A stretch of DNA of 64,000 nucleotides from Lachnospiraceae bacterium OM04-12BH. GTDB taxonomy: Bacteria > Bacillota > Clostridia > Lachnospirales > Lachnospiraceae. The first letter of the stretch is position 1. Each line of letters starts with the position of its first letter. Where the stretch lies: positions 142,901 through 206,900 of the forward strand of contig QULQ01000006.1 of the NCBI GenBank assembly GCA_003490145.1, read 5' to 3'. Below are positions 44,510 to 53,545 of the stretch, in pieces. A program made the translations under genes and the position numbers. Below the pieces are notes generated by a model that was not told the origin of the DNA, searched no databases, and worked only from the letters and a program-made list of their open reading frames with translations.

Positions 44510-45861
44510 AAAATAACCAGAATCTGTTCTTTTCCCCGGAGGAAAAGGGAAGGGCATTTTCGGATGTCTTAAAAGAGGTGCAGGAGTATATCTCCAGCAA
44601 ATATTCCACGCTCATGGTGGAAGGCGGGAGCGAGGAAGTAAAACAGCAGGTCAAGCGGTACATTACAAAGTACATCTGTGACTACCGTATCACGGTAAAG
44701 GGAAAAACACAGGAACAGTTGATCGATGACCTTTACACGGAAATGGCAGAGTTTTCCTTCCTCACCAAGTACATTTTTGGAACAGGGATAGAGGAAATCG
44801 ATATCAATTCCTGGCGGGATATCGAGATACAGTACAATGACGGCAGGTGTGAAAAGCTGGAGGAACACTTCGAGTCCCCGGAGCATGCGGTCAATGTCAT
44901 AAGGCGCATGCTCCATGTGTCGGGCATGGTGTTGGACAATGCCTCCCCTGCGGTGTTAGGACATCTGAGCAAGAATATCCGAATCGCCGTGTTAAAGACG
45001 CCGCTCGTGGATGAAGATGTGGGGATTGCAGCATCCATCCGTATTGTCAATCCGCAGAGCCTGAAAAAGGAAAACTTTGTGGATGGCGGCACCGCAACGG
45101 GGGAAATGCTGGACTTTCTGGCAGAGTGTCTGCGTTATGGCATCAGCATCTGTGTCGCAGGAGCCACCAGTTCCGGTAAGACCACACTTGCAGGCTGGCT
45201 GCTTACCACCATACCGGATGGAAAGCGTATCTTTACCATCGAAAACGGCAGCCGTGAGCTGGCACTCGTAAGGGAAAAGGATGGAAAAGTGACCAACAGT
45301 GTCATCCATACGCTGACCAGATACAGCGAAAATGAAAAGCAGAACATTGATCAGGACATGCTCCTTGATATGGCACTGCGTTTTAACCCGGAGATCATCT
45401 GTGTCGGGGAGATGCGTAGTTCAGAGGCGTACACGGCACAGGAATCGGCAAGAACCGGACACACGGTGCTTACCACGATCCACAGCAACAGTTGTGAATC
45501 CACTTACAGCCGAATGAGGACACTGTGCAAGAGAAAATATGACATGGATGACGAGGTGTTGATGGACCTTGTAACGGAGGCATTCCCTATCGTGGTGTTC
45601 ACCAAGCAGCTTGAGAACCGCAAGAGGAAACTCATGGAAATCATGGAGTGTGAGATCACGGCAGACGGAAAGCGGAAGTTCAACCCGCTGTACCGCTATG
45701 AGATCACCGAAAACCGGATGGAAGGGGACCGCTTTATCATTAATGGCACGCATAAGAAGGTGTGCGGAATTTCCGAGAGCCTCAAAAAGAGATTTTTGGA
45801 AAACGGCATGCCAAAGGATGTGCTGGAAAGAATTGAAAAAGGAGGGAAGAAAGTATGCTGA
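44506..45861 (+). CDS. CpaF/TadA-type secretion ATPase
   Basis: The hexameric motor ATPase of Tad pili. Walker A GATSSGKTTLAGWLL (about residue 222), RFNPEIICVGEMRSSEAY as Walker B, and TGHTVLTTIHSNS as the His box. An N-terminal domain of about 110 residues includes GTGIEEIDINSWRDIEIQY, the usual TadA region. Length 451 is normal. It is distinct from the VirB4-like ATPase at 55775 and from the backbone PilB. Confidence 0.93.
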   Translation: MKNNQNLFFSPEEKGRAFSDVLKEVQEYISSKYSTLMVEGGSEEVKQQVKRYITKYICDYRITVKGKTQEQLIDDLYTEMAEFSFLTKYIFGTGIEEIDINSWRDIEIQYNDGRCEKLEEHFESPEHAVNVIRRMLHVSGMVLDNASPAVLGHLSKNIRIAVLKTPLVDEDVGIAASIRIVNPQSLKKENFVDGGTATGEMLDFLAECLRYGISICVAGATSSGKTTLAGWLLTTIPDGKRIFTIENGSRELALVREKDGKVTNSVIHTLTRYSENEKQNIDQDMLLDMALRFNPEIICVGEMRSSEAYTAQESARTGHTVLTTIHSNSCESTYSRMRTLCKRKYDMDDEVLMDLVTEAFPIVVFTKQLENRKRKLMEIMECEITADGKRKFNPLYRYEITENRMEGDRFIINGTHKKVCGISESLKKRFLENGMPKDVLERIEKGGKKVC

Positions 45862-46784
45862 CATTACAGGTCATTGCCTGCATCGGGATCATTACAGGAG
45901 CATTCCTGCTGTTCCAAATCCGGTTAAATGACTTTACGGGGAACATTTTCCACAGGCTTTTGGACGCACCGAAAGGAATCCGTGAGGAGATACTGGAGGA
46001 AACCAAGCGCAGGAAAAAATCCTATTTCCGCAGGGAGATCGAGGAAGTACAGGAAATTTTGAAAACAACGGACAGGGAGGAGCTGTTCCCGCTTTTATGC
46101 ACTGCATCCCTTCTGCTGTTTGCCGCAGGAGCAGCCATTGCGGTCATGATCGGAAATGTTTTTCTGGTTCCGGTGCTGGCATGCGGATTTTTATTTCTGC
46201 CGTTCTGGTACATCAGGCTGACCGCATCCCATTTCAAAAAGGATGTGTCATCGGAACTGGAAACCGCACTGTCTATTATTACAACGGCGTATCTGCGCAG
46301 TGAGGACATTCTGACTTCGGTGGAGGAAAACCTTGAATATTTAAATCCGCCGGTCAAGACCGTGTTTGCAGATTTTGTGTCAAGAATCCGGCTCATTGAT
46401 CCAGACCTTGAGGCAGCCTTGGAGGAGCTTAAGGGAAAGATTGAAAATGATGTGTTCATGGAATGGGTGGATGCCTTAAAGTCCTGCCTGTATGACCGGT
46501 CATTAAAGACAACACTGACACCGATCGTGGTGAAACTGTCGGACATGCGCATCGTGAATGCAGAGCTGGAGTATCTGGTATTTGAACCCAGAAAGGAATT
46601 TATCACAATGGTGGTGTTGGCAGTGGGGAATATCCCGCTGTTATATTTTCTGAACCAGTCCTGGTACGATACGCTCATGCATACCATCCCCGGACAGATT
46701 ATGCTGGCGGTTACCGGCGCAATTATATTTGTTTCCACGGCATGCGTCATAAAACTGACAAAGCCGATTGAATACCGGACATAA
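45855..46784 (+). CDS. TadB-like membrane platform protein
   Basis: T2SSF-type protein of the Tad family: N-terminal hydrophobic segment, two central helices (about residues 80-120), a cytoplasmic helical domain (LETALSIITTAYLRSEDI to WVDALKSCLYDR) and two C-terminal helices. It overlaps the CpaF gene by 7 bp and is followed by the paralog TadC; the two form the inner-membrane base. Confidence 0.85.
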   Translation: MLTLQVIACIGIITGAFLLFQIRLNDFTGNIFHRLLDAPKGIREEILEETKRRKKSYFRREIEEVQEILKTTDREELFPLLCTASLLLFAAGAAIAVMIGNVFLVPVLACGFLFLPFWYIRLTASHFKKDVSSELETALSIITTAYLRSEDILTSVEENLEYLNPPVKTVFADFVSRIRLIDPDLEAALEELKGKIENDVFMEWVDALKSCLYDRSLKTTLTPIVVKLSDMRIVNAELEYLVFEPRKEFITMVVLAVGNIPLLYFLNQSWYDTLMHTIPGQIMLAVTGAIIFVSTACVIKLTKPIEYRT

Positions 46785-46798
46785 GGGGGAGGGATAAA

Positions 46799-47671
46799 TT
46801 GAAAATCGTACTGATAGTTGTATTCATCCTGACGGCATGCGGACTGTTCCTTCTGCTGTCGGGCATCTTAAAGCTGCCGACACTGCGGATCGGCAGGGCG
46901 ATGATGCAGTCAGGGAAGAAAGAAAAGAAACTGCAGAAAACACTGGATGCGTTCTACATGGACGGAGCGGCATACTTAGGAAAATACATCGGGATGAATG
47001 CCTACAAAAAAAGCAGGATGCAGAATGTCCTTAATGCGGCAGGACTTAAGATGACACCGGAAACCTATATGGCGTATGCCTATCTGAAGGCAGGGAGCAT
47101 TTTTCTCCTGATCCTTCCGGCACTGCATGTATTTCCTCTGCTTGCCATCCTGCTCGTGCTTTTAGGAGTCATAGTCTACTATAAGGAGACAAGAAAAGCA
47201 GAAGAGCTGGTAAGGGAGAAAAGGGAGCAGATCGAGGGGGAACTGTACCGTTTTGTTTCCACCATCACACAGGAGCTGAAAAACAGCAGGGATGTACTTT
47301 CCATGCTGGAGCATTATAAGGAAAATGCCGGGGAGATGTTCCAGAAGGAACTGGACATTGTGTGTGCCGACATGCGCTCCAGCAGCTATGAGGCAGCACT
47401 CACCCGTTTCGAGGCAAGGCTCAATTCCCCGCAGCTCTCCGATGTGGTCCGCGGACTGATCGGTGTGTTAAGAGGAGATGACGGTGCAGTGTATTTCCAG
47501 ATGCTCACACACGACTTCAAGCAGGCAGAACTGCAGAGGTTAAAGGCAAAGGCGGCAAAAATCCCGCCGAAAATCCGTGTCTTTTCTTTTGCCATGCTCT
47601 TATGTTTCCTTGCAACCTATTTTGCCATCATCGGCTATGAGATCATAAAGTCCATGGGAACACTGTTCTGA
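46799..47671 (+). CDS. TadC-like membrane platform protein
   Basis: The 290-residue protein has the same layout as TadB: an N-terminal helix, two central helices (about 95-130), a cytoplasmic T2SSF domain (YRFVSTITQELKNSRDVLSMLEHY) and a C-terminal helix (FAMLLCFLATYFAIIGYEII). TTG start at 46799 with GGGGGAGGG upstream. Confidence 0.85.
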   Translation: MKIVLIVVFILTACGLFLLLSGILKLPTLRIGRAMMQSGKKEKKLQKTLDAFYMDGAAYLGKYIGMNAYKKSRMQNVLNAAGLKMTPETYMAYAYLKAGSIFLLILPALHVFPLLAILLVLLGVIVYYKETRKAEELVREKREQIEGELYRFVSTITQELKNSRDVLSMLEHYKENAGEMFQKELDIVCADMRSSSYEAALTRFEARLNSPQLSDVVRGLIGVLRGDDGAVYFQMLTHDFKQAELQRLKAKAAKIPPKIRVFSFAMLLCFLATYFAIIGYEIIKSMGTLF

Positions 47672-47694
47672 TAAAAGCGCAGGAAGGAGAAAAA

Positions 47695-48099
47695 ATGAAG
47701 CGGATCTATAAAATTATGAGGGACAAAAAGGGGGAGGGATATATCGATGCGGCAGTCGTTGTATTCTGTGTGATGTTTGTCATTGCCCTTGGCGTCAGGA
47801 TATTCCCGGTTTTTATCACGAAGATACAGCTTGACAATTTTGCAGACGAGCTGGTGAGGGAGGCAGAGATCAGCGGCAGGGTTGGAAGTGAGACAACCGC
47901 AAGGCAGAGAACCTTGGAGGAAAAAACAGGGATACATCCAGCCGTAAGCTGGTCAAGAACCGGAAAAATCCAGTTGAATGAAGAGGTGACGGTAACACTG
48001 ACGTTACAGAAAGACCTCGGACTTTTTGGAAAGTTAAGGTCGTTTCCGGTAACCATAAGGGCGAGGGCATCGGGAAAGAGTGAGGTGTATTGGAAATGA
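47695..48099 (+). CDS. TadE-like pseudopilin (DUF4320)
   Basis: The leader MKRIYKIMRDKKG is followed by EGYIDAAVVVFCVMFVIALG, with Gly before the site and Asp at +5, just as in the prepilin at 41598. The external part of about 100 residues resembles DUF4320, a family found in clostridial conjugative elements. It is likely cut by the A24 peptidase and incorporated in the pilus base. Confidence 0.75.
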   Translation: MKRIYKIMRDKKGEGYIDAAVVVFCVMFVIALGVRIFPVFITKIQLDNFADELVREAEISGRVGSETTARQRTLEEKTGIHPAVSWSRTGKIQLNEEVTVTLTLQKDLGLFGKLRSFPVTIRARASGKSEVYWK

Positions 48100-48644
48100 G
48101 AAAATGCTATCAGAGTTTAAAAAGACTTCTGACAGGGCAGGAGGGAAGCATGGCTCCGGTTGCTGTAGCTGCAACAATAGCCATGCTTTTTATCATCCTT
48201 GGTGTTTCAGAATACATGCGCCTTGTCATCACGGCAGCCGGAATCAAAGATGCCATGGAATCTGCCGTAGTTTCCGTGGTAAACGACAATTACAATGAAG
48301 TTTATCATGGTGTCAGGGAAGGATATGCTGCAGGATATGAGCCGGACGATACGGGATTTGCGGCATCCGTGGACCATGGGGATATCTATGGCAGGATGTG
48401 TTTTCTGCTTGGTCTGGAAGAGGATGGGAACAGTTATGTCCGCTATAACAACAGTGGTGAACTGGAGTACAGGCTCAAAAATCTTTCTGTGGACATCCAC
48501 AACACGGCACTGGCATCGCCGGGAGGAACTTATTATGCGGATGCAGAGGTCACGATGGAAGTGCCTGTGCGTTTCGCAGGAAAAATCTTGTCGAATATGT
48601 CGGTCAGGTTGAAGGTGAGGGCGGCCTACCGGGAGAAATTTTAG
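48096..48644 (+). CDS. TadE/TadG-like membrane-anchored protein
   Basis: ATG 48096 overlaps the previous stop (ATGA). The leader (TGQEGSMAPVAVAATIAMLFIILGVSEYMRLV) is a TadE/G-like helix after Gly; the external domain has about 150 residues (FLGLEEDG-like, VDIHNTALASPGGTYYADAEVTMEVPV). It is the last gene of the compact Tad group and probably a minor pilin. Confidence 0.65.
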   Translation: MRKCYQSLKRLLTGQEGSMAPVAVAATIAMLFIILGVSEYMRLVITAAGIKDAMESAVVSVVNDNYNEVYHGVREGYAAGYEPDDTGFAASVDHGDIYGRMCFLLGLEEDGNSYVRYNNSGELEYRLKNLSVDIHNTALASPGGTYYADAEVTMEVPVRFAGKILSNMSVRLKVRAAYREKF

Positions 48645-48756
48645 TAACATGTTACAGATATCGTAAGACTTATTACATTTCCATAGACTTTCCAGACGTT
48701 CTATGGTAGCGTGTGAACTACGAAAATCAATCAAAAAAGCATAAGGAGGGAATGCC
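48645..48756 (+). promoter_or_regulatory. Intergenic region with inverted repeat
   Basis: CCATAGA (48681-48687) and TCTATGG (48700-48706) form an inverted repeat of seven pairs with a 12-base loop in an otherwise AT-rich 110-bp gap. It may be an operator or part of a promoter region for the next gene. No T run follows, so it is unlikely to be a terminator. Confidence 0.3.
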
Positions 48757-49302
48757 ATGAAAGATAAGACAAAAAAGTGGCTGGCAGTCGCAGGACTTCT
48801 AGCAGTATGTGCGGTGCTTGTGTTTGGAATCAGCAGGGTGCTCTACCATGAGCCGGACAGGGAGGCACAGGTCGTGGAGAGAGAATCGGAGGAGACAGAA
48901 CTTTTTGTGGAGACAGAAACACCGGAACCGGCTCCGGCAGAAAGCACAGAAGCAGAGATGGAAGAGCCGCTTGTGATCGAGACGGAGACAGGAACTTCCG
49001 TAAATGACAGGGAGCAGGAAATTCAGGAAACCCCGGAGAAAACAGAAGAGGAAAAACCGAGTGAGCCGCCTGCACTGTCTGAGGGAACCGCCACGGACCA
49101 GCCGGATACACCGCCGTCCTACGAGGAGGAAAAACAGGAGGAACCGGCTCCGGCAGAGAACCAGACACCAAAGACAGGTGATACCAAAGACGGCATGGTA
49201 TATGTGGAAGGCTTCGGATGGATTACCGATGAAGGGGAAGGCTCAGGCACCTACGCAGATGACATGTATGAAAATGGCAATAAAATCGGAATCATGGACT
49301 AA
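48757..49302 (+). CDS. Membrane-anchored acidic protein (DUF6550-like)
   Basis: The 181-residue protein has an N-terminal helix (about 8-28) and then about 110 residues of Glu/Pro/Thr-rich stalk, ending in a small domain (GMVYVEGFGWITDEGEG). Such stalks hold a domain away from the membrane through the cell wall. The GxVYVPGFGWI-type end is seen in element-borne wall-associated proteins. Function is unknown; it may be a surface part of the mating apparatus. Confidence 0.6.
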   Translation: MKDKTKKWLAVAGLLAVCAVLVFGISRVLYHEPDREAQVVERESEETELFVETETPEPAPAESTEAEMEEPLVIETETGTSVNDREQEIQETPEKTEEEKPSEPPALSEGTATDQPDTPPSYEEEKQEEPAPAENQTPKTGDTKDGMVYVEGFGWITDEGEGSGTYADDMYENGNKIGIMD

Positions 49303-49366
49303 GTTGGTGACAAGAAATGTTGTTTGATATAAACTGATAACAAGCGGACAAGGAGGCACTTGGATT

Positions 49367-49981
49367 ATGTACAAACAACGTATATCATATGCAGATTATG
49401 TGGAAGAGGTAGAAAGATTATATAAAATTGAAAGAAGAGAGATTTATTTTGGTTTTGTAATCCGAGATTTTATACAATCGATCCTTACAGAAAGTGAACA
49501 ATTGGTAGCAGTTTGGGATAACAAAGGATACAAGGATGATACCAAAAATCCACTTCATAAGCGTAAAAATTATGCGGATTCACATAGCTTGCAGGATTTT
49601 ATTATCGTTCCGGAACAATATAGCTATACGAATACTACAAAACCATATGTTTCGATTGAGCTGAAAAAACCCAATTTGGAAAATTATCAAGGGTTAGAAT
49701 TGGGAAAAAACAAAAAACAGATAGAAGCAGAGTTTGAATATTGTGATTTTATTATTTTGACAGACTGTGTTACATGGATGTTCCTAAAAAAAGATGAACC
49801 TGTAAAAGATGAAAAAGTTGTTTGTCTGATACAGGAGGGAAAATGGTTACAAATGGAACAAAGGGATTCCAATAACGAGCGTATGGGGAACATTCATATG
49901 AAGGAACCAGAGCAATGGGATGATTTGGTTAATACGATTAGAACATTTGTAGCAGAAGCCAAAAAACAGAGAAAAGAATAA
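49367..49981 (+). CDS. AT-rich cargo protein with PD-(D/E)XK-like motif
   Basis: The 204-residue protein differs from its neighbours in base use: it is clearly AT-rich. It contains YVSIELKKPNLENYQG (about residue 87), an E-x-K core like that of restriction-type nucleases, and CDFIILTDCVTWMFL downstream. It resembles the type I restriction HsdR-N or DUF-type nuclease fold. It has its own ribosome site (AAGGAGG) and a following terminator, so it is probably a separately expressed insertion between the Tad and VirB groups. Defence role is inferred only. Confidence 0.55.
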   Translation: MYKQRISYADYVEEVERLYKIERREIYFGFVIRDFIQSILTESEQLVAVWDNKGYKDDTKNPLHKRKNYADSHSLQDFIIVPEQYSYTNTTKPYVSIELKKPNLENYQGLELGKNKKQIEAEFEYCDFIILTDCVTWMFLKKDEPVKDEKVVCLIQEGKWLQMEQRDSNNERMGNIHMKEPEQWDDLVNTIRTFVAEAKKQRKE

Positions 49982-49992
49982 TGTGTTAGTGA

Positions 49993-50026
49993 AAAGCAGA
50001 TTCGTAAAAACGGTCTGCTTTTTTTG
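49993..50026 (+). terminator. Terminator after the cargo gene
   Basis: AAAGCAGA and TCTGCTTT form an eight-pair stem around a 13-base loop, followed by a T run (to about 50026). Confidence 0.75.
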
Positions 50027-50039
50027 TGAGGAAAAAGAG

Positions 50040-51809
50040 ATGAAGTTATTAAAACAAGTAGTATTGCTTCTTGCAATTATGCTTGCCATGGCAATGCCGG
50101 TATCGGTTTATGCAGCCGGGGAAGGGAACATCGACAATGGCGGTGGAGGTATGGGAGCAGGAACGGGAACTAATTTTTGGAGCAGCCACGATGAGGGTGT
50201 GCGCGTAACGGTAATCAGAGCCAGTGATGGTGCAGTTGCATCAGCATCCATTGACCTTACCAACAAGCATCCGACTGATATCCGGGTGCATTTTGGAAAA
50301 GTAAGCAAGACTTCCTACAGGAATGGCGCAGGACTTTCTGCAAGGATGGGAGGCTATACATTTTATAATCCAGCACAGTCCCTGCCACAGATTATCAGTA
50401 CTTCAAGAGGAGGGGCAAACCTTGCAGCCATCAAACAGTACTTTACGGACGAGCAGGTGATCAGAGCCATTGCAGGATATGTCGGCATGGATTTCCAGAC
50501 GCTGACAAACGGAGAGTACAAGCTGTTATTAGAGCCGATTGCATATGTGACGTTTGAGGGAGTCCGGACTGCGTTTACCGCCACGGAAGCGGCAAAATAC
50601 AACCAGTTAAGGGGCGGCCTGTTGCGAAAGAAAATGCCGTCCCTGTCCCATAAAAACCTTCCGCTTGCCATGTTTTTGGAGACATCGGATTTGGGGTATC
50701 CGGCGTGGAGCGGCTCTAAGACAGAGAAAGCGAATGATGAGGATATCATCCGCGCATTAGGACTTGGCATCGTGCGGTTTAATGAGGTGGTCACACCGGA
50801 AGTCATCGAAGCGGACTATGAATACCGTGTGGATACGGATGTGATAACGGCGGTCACGGTCAGTGGAGGACAGAGTGATCCGGACAACTCCGTCACCGTG
50901 ACATTTTCTATTCTGGGAAGAAGCTACAAGGTTGAAAATGTGTATTACCCGGAGGACGGACAGCAGCTCGTGTGGGTAAAATGGCATACCCCGTCCACGG
51001 AACAGCACATCACGATTAGCGTGACCGCCAGCGGAGGCAGTGCATCCGTGAGCCGGGGAACCATCACGGCGAACATTGTGGATCTGGATGACAATCCACC
51101 GCCAAATCCTGTTGCAGATGACAGAAATGACAGCTACCGGAAAGAAAATGCAGTGATGCCTGTAAATCCAGAAAAGACACAGGCGGCATGGAGTGTCTGG
51201 AAAGCCAAGTGGAAGGAAAAATGGGTATGGCACAGTGACTGGAACTGGGAGTCAGAGGATCATTCGGCAAGCTGTGAGGCAGGATGCACACAGAGCCATG
51301 GATACTGGCAGGATGATGGCGAGTATGTGGATGAAGGCTGGTGGGAATTTGAAGAGAAACATTATTCGGCATCCCTGACTGCGGATATGCATCTGGTCAC
51401 GGACGAGAAGGCACCGACTGCGGACGGCATGGTTACAAAAAGCGGGTATGGCGTGAATGTTTCCCTGAGTGCAAGGGCATCGAGCAGCCAGACATCTGCA
51501 ACAACAGCACCGCAGACAGCAGTCAGTTATTTCCCAGAATTTTACTACGAAACCTACTGGCGGCTTTTAGAGAGAACCAGAAATGGATACAGTGCGGTCT
51601 TTGAATTTAAGAATAATGAGTATTCCACTTATTACCGGAGGACACATTTCACACCGGTCTGGATGCCGGACGGGGAGTATCGGGTATACACGTACCTGCT
51701 CGACTGCTGGACACCGGATGGAATGCTTTCCGTGAACCTGTCAGACGCTGTGCAGATATCTGGAAGCCTGTGGGATGACTGGCATATCGCACCACAGAAT
51801 GTGAGGTAG
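50040..51809 (+). CDS. Large secreted element protein, Trp-rich C-terminus
   Basis: From ATG 50040 there is a clear signal peptide (LLLAIMLAMAMPVSVYAAG) and no later membrane helix, so the 589-residue protein is exported. The middle (about 250-340) looks like an Ig/beta-sandwich domain (VTFSILGRSYKVENVYYPEDGQ). Residues about 385-455 are rich in Trp, His and acidic residues (KWVWHSDWNWESEDHSASC), and a cysteine pair lies there. It is the first gene of the VirB-type group and may be a surface adhesin of the mating apparatus. No family recognised. Confidence 0.6.
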   Translation: MKLLKQVVLLLAIMLAMAMPVSVYAAGEGNIDNGGGGMGAGTGTNFWSSHDEGVRVTVIRASDGAVASASIDLTNKHPTDIRVHFGKVSKTSYRNGAGLSARMGGYTFYNPAQSLPQIISTSRGGANLAAIKQYFTDEQVIRAIAGYVGMDFQTLTNGEYKLLLEPIAYVTFEGVRTAFTATEAAKYNQLRGGLLRKKMPSLSHKNLPLAMFLETSDLGYPAWSGSKTEKANDEDIIRALGLGIVRFNEVVTPEVIEADYEYRVDTDVITAVTVSGGQSDPDNSVTVTFSILGRSYKVENVYYPEDGQQLVWVKWHTPSTEQHITISVTASGGSASVSRGTITANIVDLDDNPPPNPVADDRNDSYRKENAVMPVNPEKTQAAWSVWKAKWKEKWVWHSDWNWESEDHSASCEAGCTQSHGYWQDDGEYVDEGWWEFEEKHYSASLTADMHLVTDEKAPTADGMVTKSGYGVNVSLSARASSSQTSATTAPQTAVSYFPEFYYETYWRLLERTRNGYSAVFEFKNNEYSTYYRRTHFTPVWMPDGEYRVYTYLLDCWTPDGMLSVNLSDAVQISGSLWDDWHIAPQNVR

Positions 51810-51812
51810 GAA

Positions 51813-52280
51813 ATGGGATATGAGAGAATCCAAAAGCCGGAAGGACTGCTCTACCATTACACCAGAAAAGAAAATCTGGAATCCATCTTAAGGGATGGAA
51901 GGATACGGAAATTTTGTGACAGGGAAACATGGTTCACAAAATCCCTTGCAGATACGCTGCGGCTTATGTCACTCACGGTGATGCAGGAGGGAGCAGCTTA
52001 TTATGATGCGAGGGGCAGGCTGCAGCGTTACCCGGCATTTGTACCGGAGGATTATGTGGTTTTAGAACTTACCCCGCGCTACCAGAGCGGGGAATGGGTG
52101 ATCTGGAATCAGGAACTTCCACCCAATGCGCCGCAGTCCGTAAGGGAGCTTGCGGAAGAGTTCAGCCACTTAAAACTCGGATACCGTGGAGATTTAAAGT
52201 TCTGGGAGAATCCTGTCATTTATGAGATGACAGACCTTTTGGAAGAACCGGAACAGACCAGTGAAATGAAAATGCAGTAA
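51813..52280 (+). CDS. Possible ADP-ribosyltransferase-like (DarT-type fold) element protein
   Basis: The 155-residue protein begins with GLLYHYTRKENLESILRDGRI, the pattern seen at the start of DarT/DUF4433 and Tpt1-type ADP-ribosyl-transfer folds (HxT then NLxxILxxG). FVPEDYVVLELTPRY and LKFWENPVIYEM follow. The essential second-half residues of DarT cannot be assigned with confidence. It sits inside the VirB-type operon, four bases after the secreted protein. The tail ends EMKMQ. Confidence 0.5.
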   Translation: MGYERIQKPEGLLYHYTRKENLESILRDGRIRKFCDRETWFTKSLADTLRLMSLTVMQEGAAYYDARGRLQRYPAFVPEDYVVLELTPRYQSGEWVIWNQELPPNAPQSVRELAEEFSHLKLGYRGDLKFWENPVIYEMTDLLEEPEQTSEMKMQ

Positions 52281-52308
52281 AAAACAGAAAAAAGGAAAGG
52301 AAGATCAG

Positions 52309-52647
52309 ATGAAGAAAAAGAAATGGATGATGATGGCAGTGATGGTGCTTGCACTTACGATGATGTTTGGAACTACGGTATATGCGTCAGGAAAAGGGGA
52401 CGTGGCAGGAGCAATCGAGGGTACATGGCAGGATGCCTCTGCACAGATCAAGACAGTAGTGAATAAGGTGGTGTTCCCGGCAATCGACCTGATACTTGCC
52501 GTATTCTTCTTTGCAAAGCTGGGTACGGCATACTTCGATTACCGAAAACACGGGCAGTTTGAATGGGCGGCACCCGCAATCCTGTTTGCGTGTCTGGTAT
52601 TCACGCTGACGGCACCGACCTATATCTGGAAAATCCTTGGCATATAG
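52309..52647 (+). CDS. VirB2-like conjugative pilin (DUF3852)
   Basis: A signal peptide (WMMMAVMVLALTMMFGTTVYASG) is followed by two hydrophobic helices (VFPAIDLILAVFFFAKLG and WAAPAILFACLVFTLTAPTYIW) separated by a short basic loop, the plan of VirB2/TrbC-type pilins. It comes just before a VirB6-like gene. I recall this family as DUF3852 in clostridial conjugative elements. Confidence 0.75.
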   Translation: MKKKKWMMMAVMVLALTMMFGTTVYASGKGDVAGAIEGTWQDASAQIKTVVNKVVFPAIDLILAVFFFAKLGTAYFDYRKHGQFEWAAPAILFACLVFTLTAPTYIWKILGI

Positions 52648-52672
52648 GGGATGGTGAGAAAGAAGGTGTCAG

Positions 52673-53533
52673 ATGTTTATATTTGATTTTGTTGCGGAAA
52701 CCGTACTAGACCAGATCATCGACTGGCTGTATGGGAAGATCGTTGGATTTCTCAATGATTTTTTTGCAATGATGAACAATATGGGGGTGGAATTGTTTGA
52801 CCTGCCGTGGGTGAATGCAATTACCACTTTTTTTGGATGGCTTGGCTGGGCACTGTTTGTGGTAGGGCTGGTGGTTGGAGCTTTTGAATGTGCTATAGAG
52901 TATCAGGGAGGAAGGGGCAGCATCAAGGATACTGCCTTAAACTATGTCAAGGGATTTATGGCGGTCAGCCTGTTTTCCATTCTTCCGGTCAACTTATATT
53001 CCTTAAGTGTGTCACTGCAGAGTTCCTTCGGATCGGCATTATCCGGCATTACAGATGCGGAAAGCATCGGGATGACTGCACAGCAGGTGCTTATGTCAGC
53101 CGCCATGCCGGGGGTGGGGAATCCGATCCTGCAGATATTCTGTGCCGTGATGATGGGGTATGCCGTGATAAAAGTGTTTTTCGGAAACCTGAAAAGAGGA
53201 GGCATCCTGCTCATACAGATCGCAGTTGGAAGCCTTTATATGTTTTCTGTTCCAAGAGGATATATTGACGGTTTTACCCAGTGGTGCAAGCAGGTCATTG
53301 GAATCTGTCTCACCGCTTTCCTGCAGTCCACCATGCTCACGGCAGGACTCATGATCTTCAAGGACCATCCTCTGCTTGGTCTTGGTGTCATGCTTTCCTC
53401 CACGGAGGTGCCGAGGATTGCCGGACAGTTCGGACTGGACACCAGCACAAAGGCAAACCTGATGAGCGGAGTTTATGCAGCGCAGACAGCCATCAACATT
53501 TCAAAAACGGTTGTCAAGGCAGTGGCAGCATAA
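52673..53533 (+). CDS. VirB6-like polytopic conjugation protein (TrbL/VirB6 type)
   Basis: The 286-residue protein has five or six hydrophobic segments, including AITTFFGWLGWALFVVGLVVGAF, LQIFCAVMMGYAVIKVFF and ICLTAFLQSTMLTAGLMIF. The central helices around a soluble loop match VirB6-type channel proteins. The position between VirB2-like and VirB3/VirB4-like genes agrees. Confidence 0.75.
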   Translation: MFIFDFVAETVLDQIIDWLYGKIVGFLNDFFAMMNNMGVELFDLPWVNAITTFFGWLGWALFVVGLVVGAFECAIEYQGGRGSIKDTALNYVKGFMAVSLFSILPVNLYSLSVSLQSSFGSALSGITDAESIGMTAQQVLMSAAMPGVGNPILQIFCAVMMGYAVIKVFFGNLKRGGILLIQIAVGSLYMFSVPRGYIDGFTQWCKQVIGICLTAFLQSTMLTAGLMIFKDHPLLGLGVMLSSTEVPRIAGQFGLDTSTKANLMSGVYAAQTAINISKTVVKAVAA

Positions 53534-53545
53534 GGCGGTGGAAAC

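Noticed and set aside
48681..48706. Inverted repeat considered as terminator of the Tad operon
   Set aside because: No T run follows it, so an operator or chance repeat is more likely.
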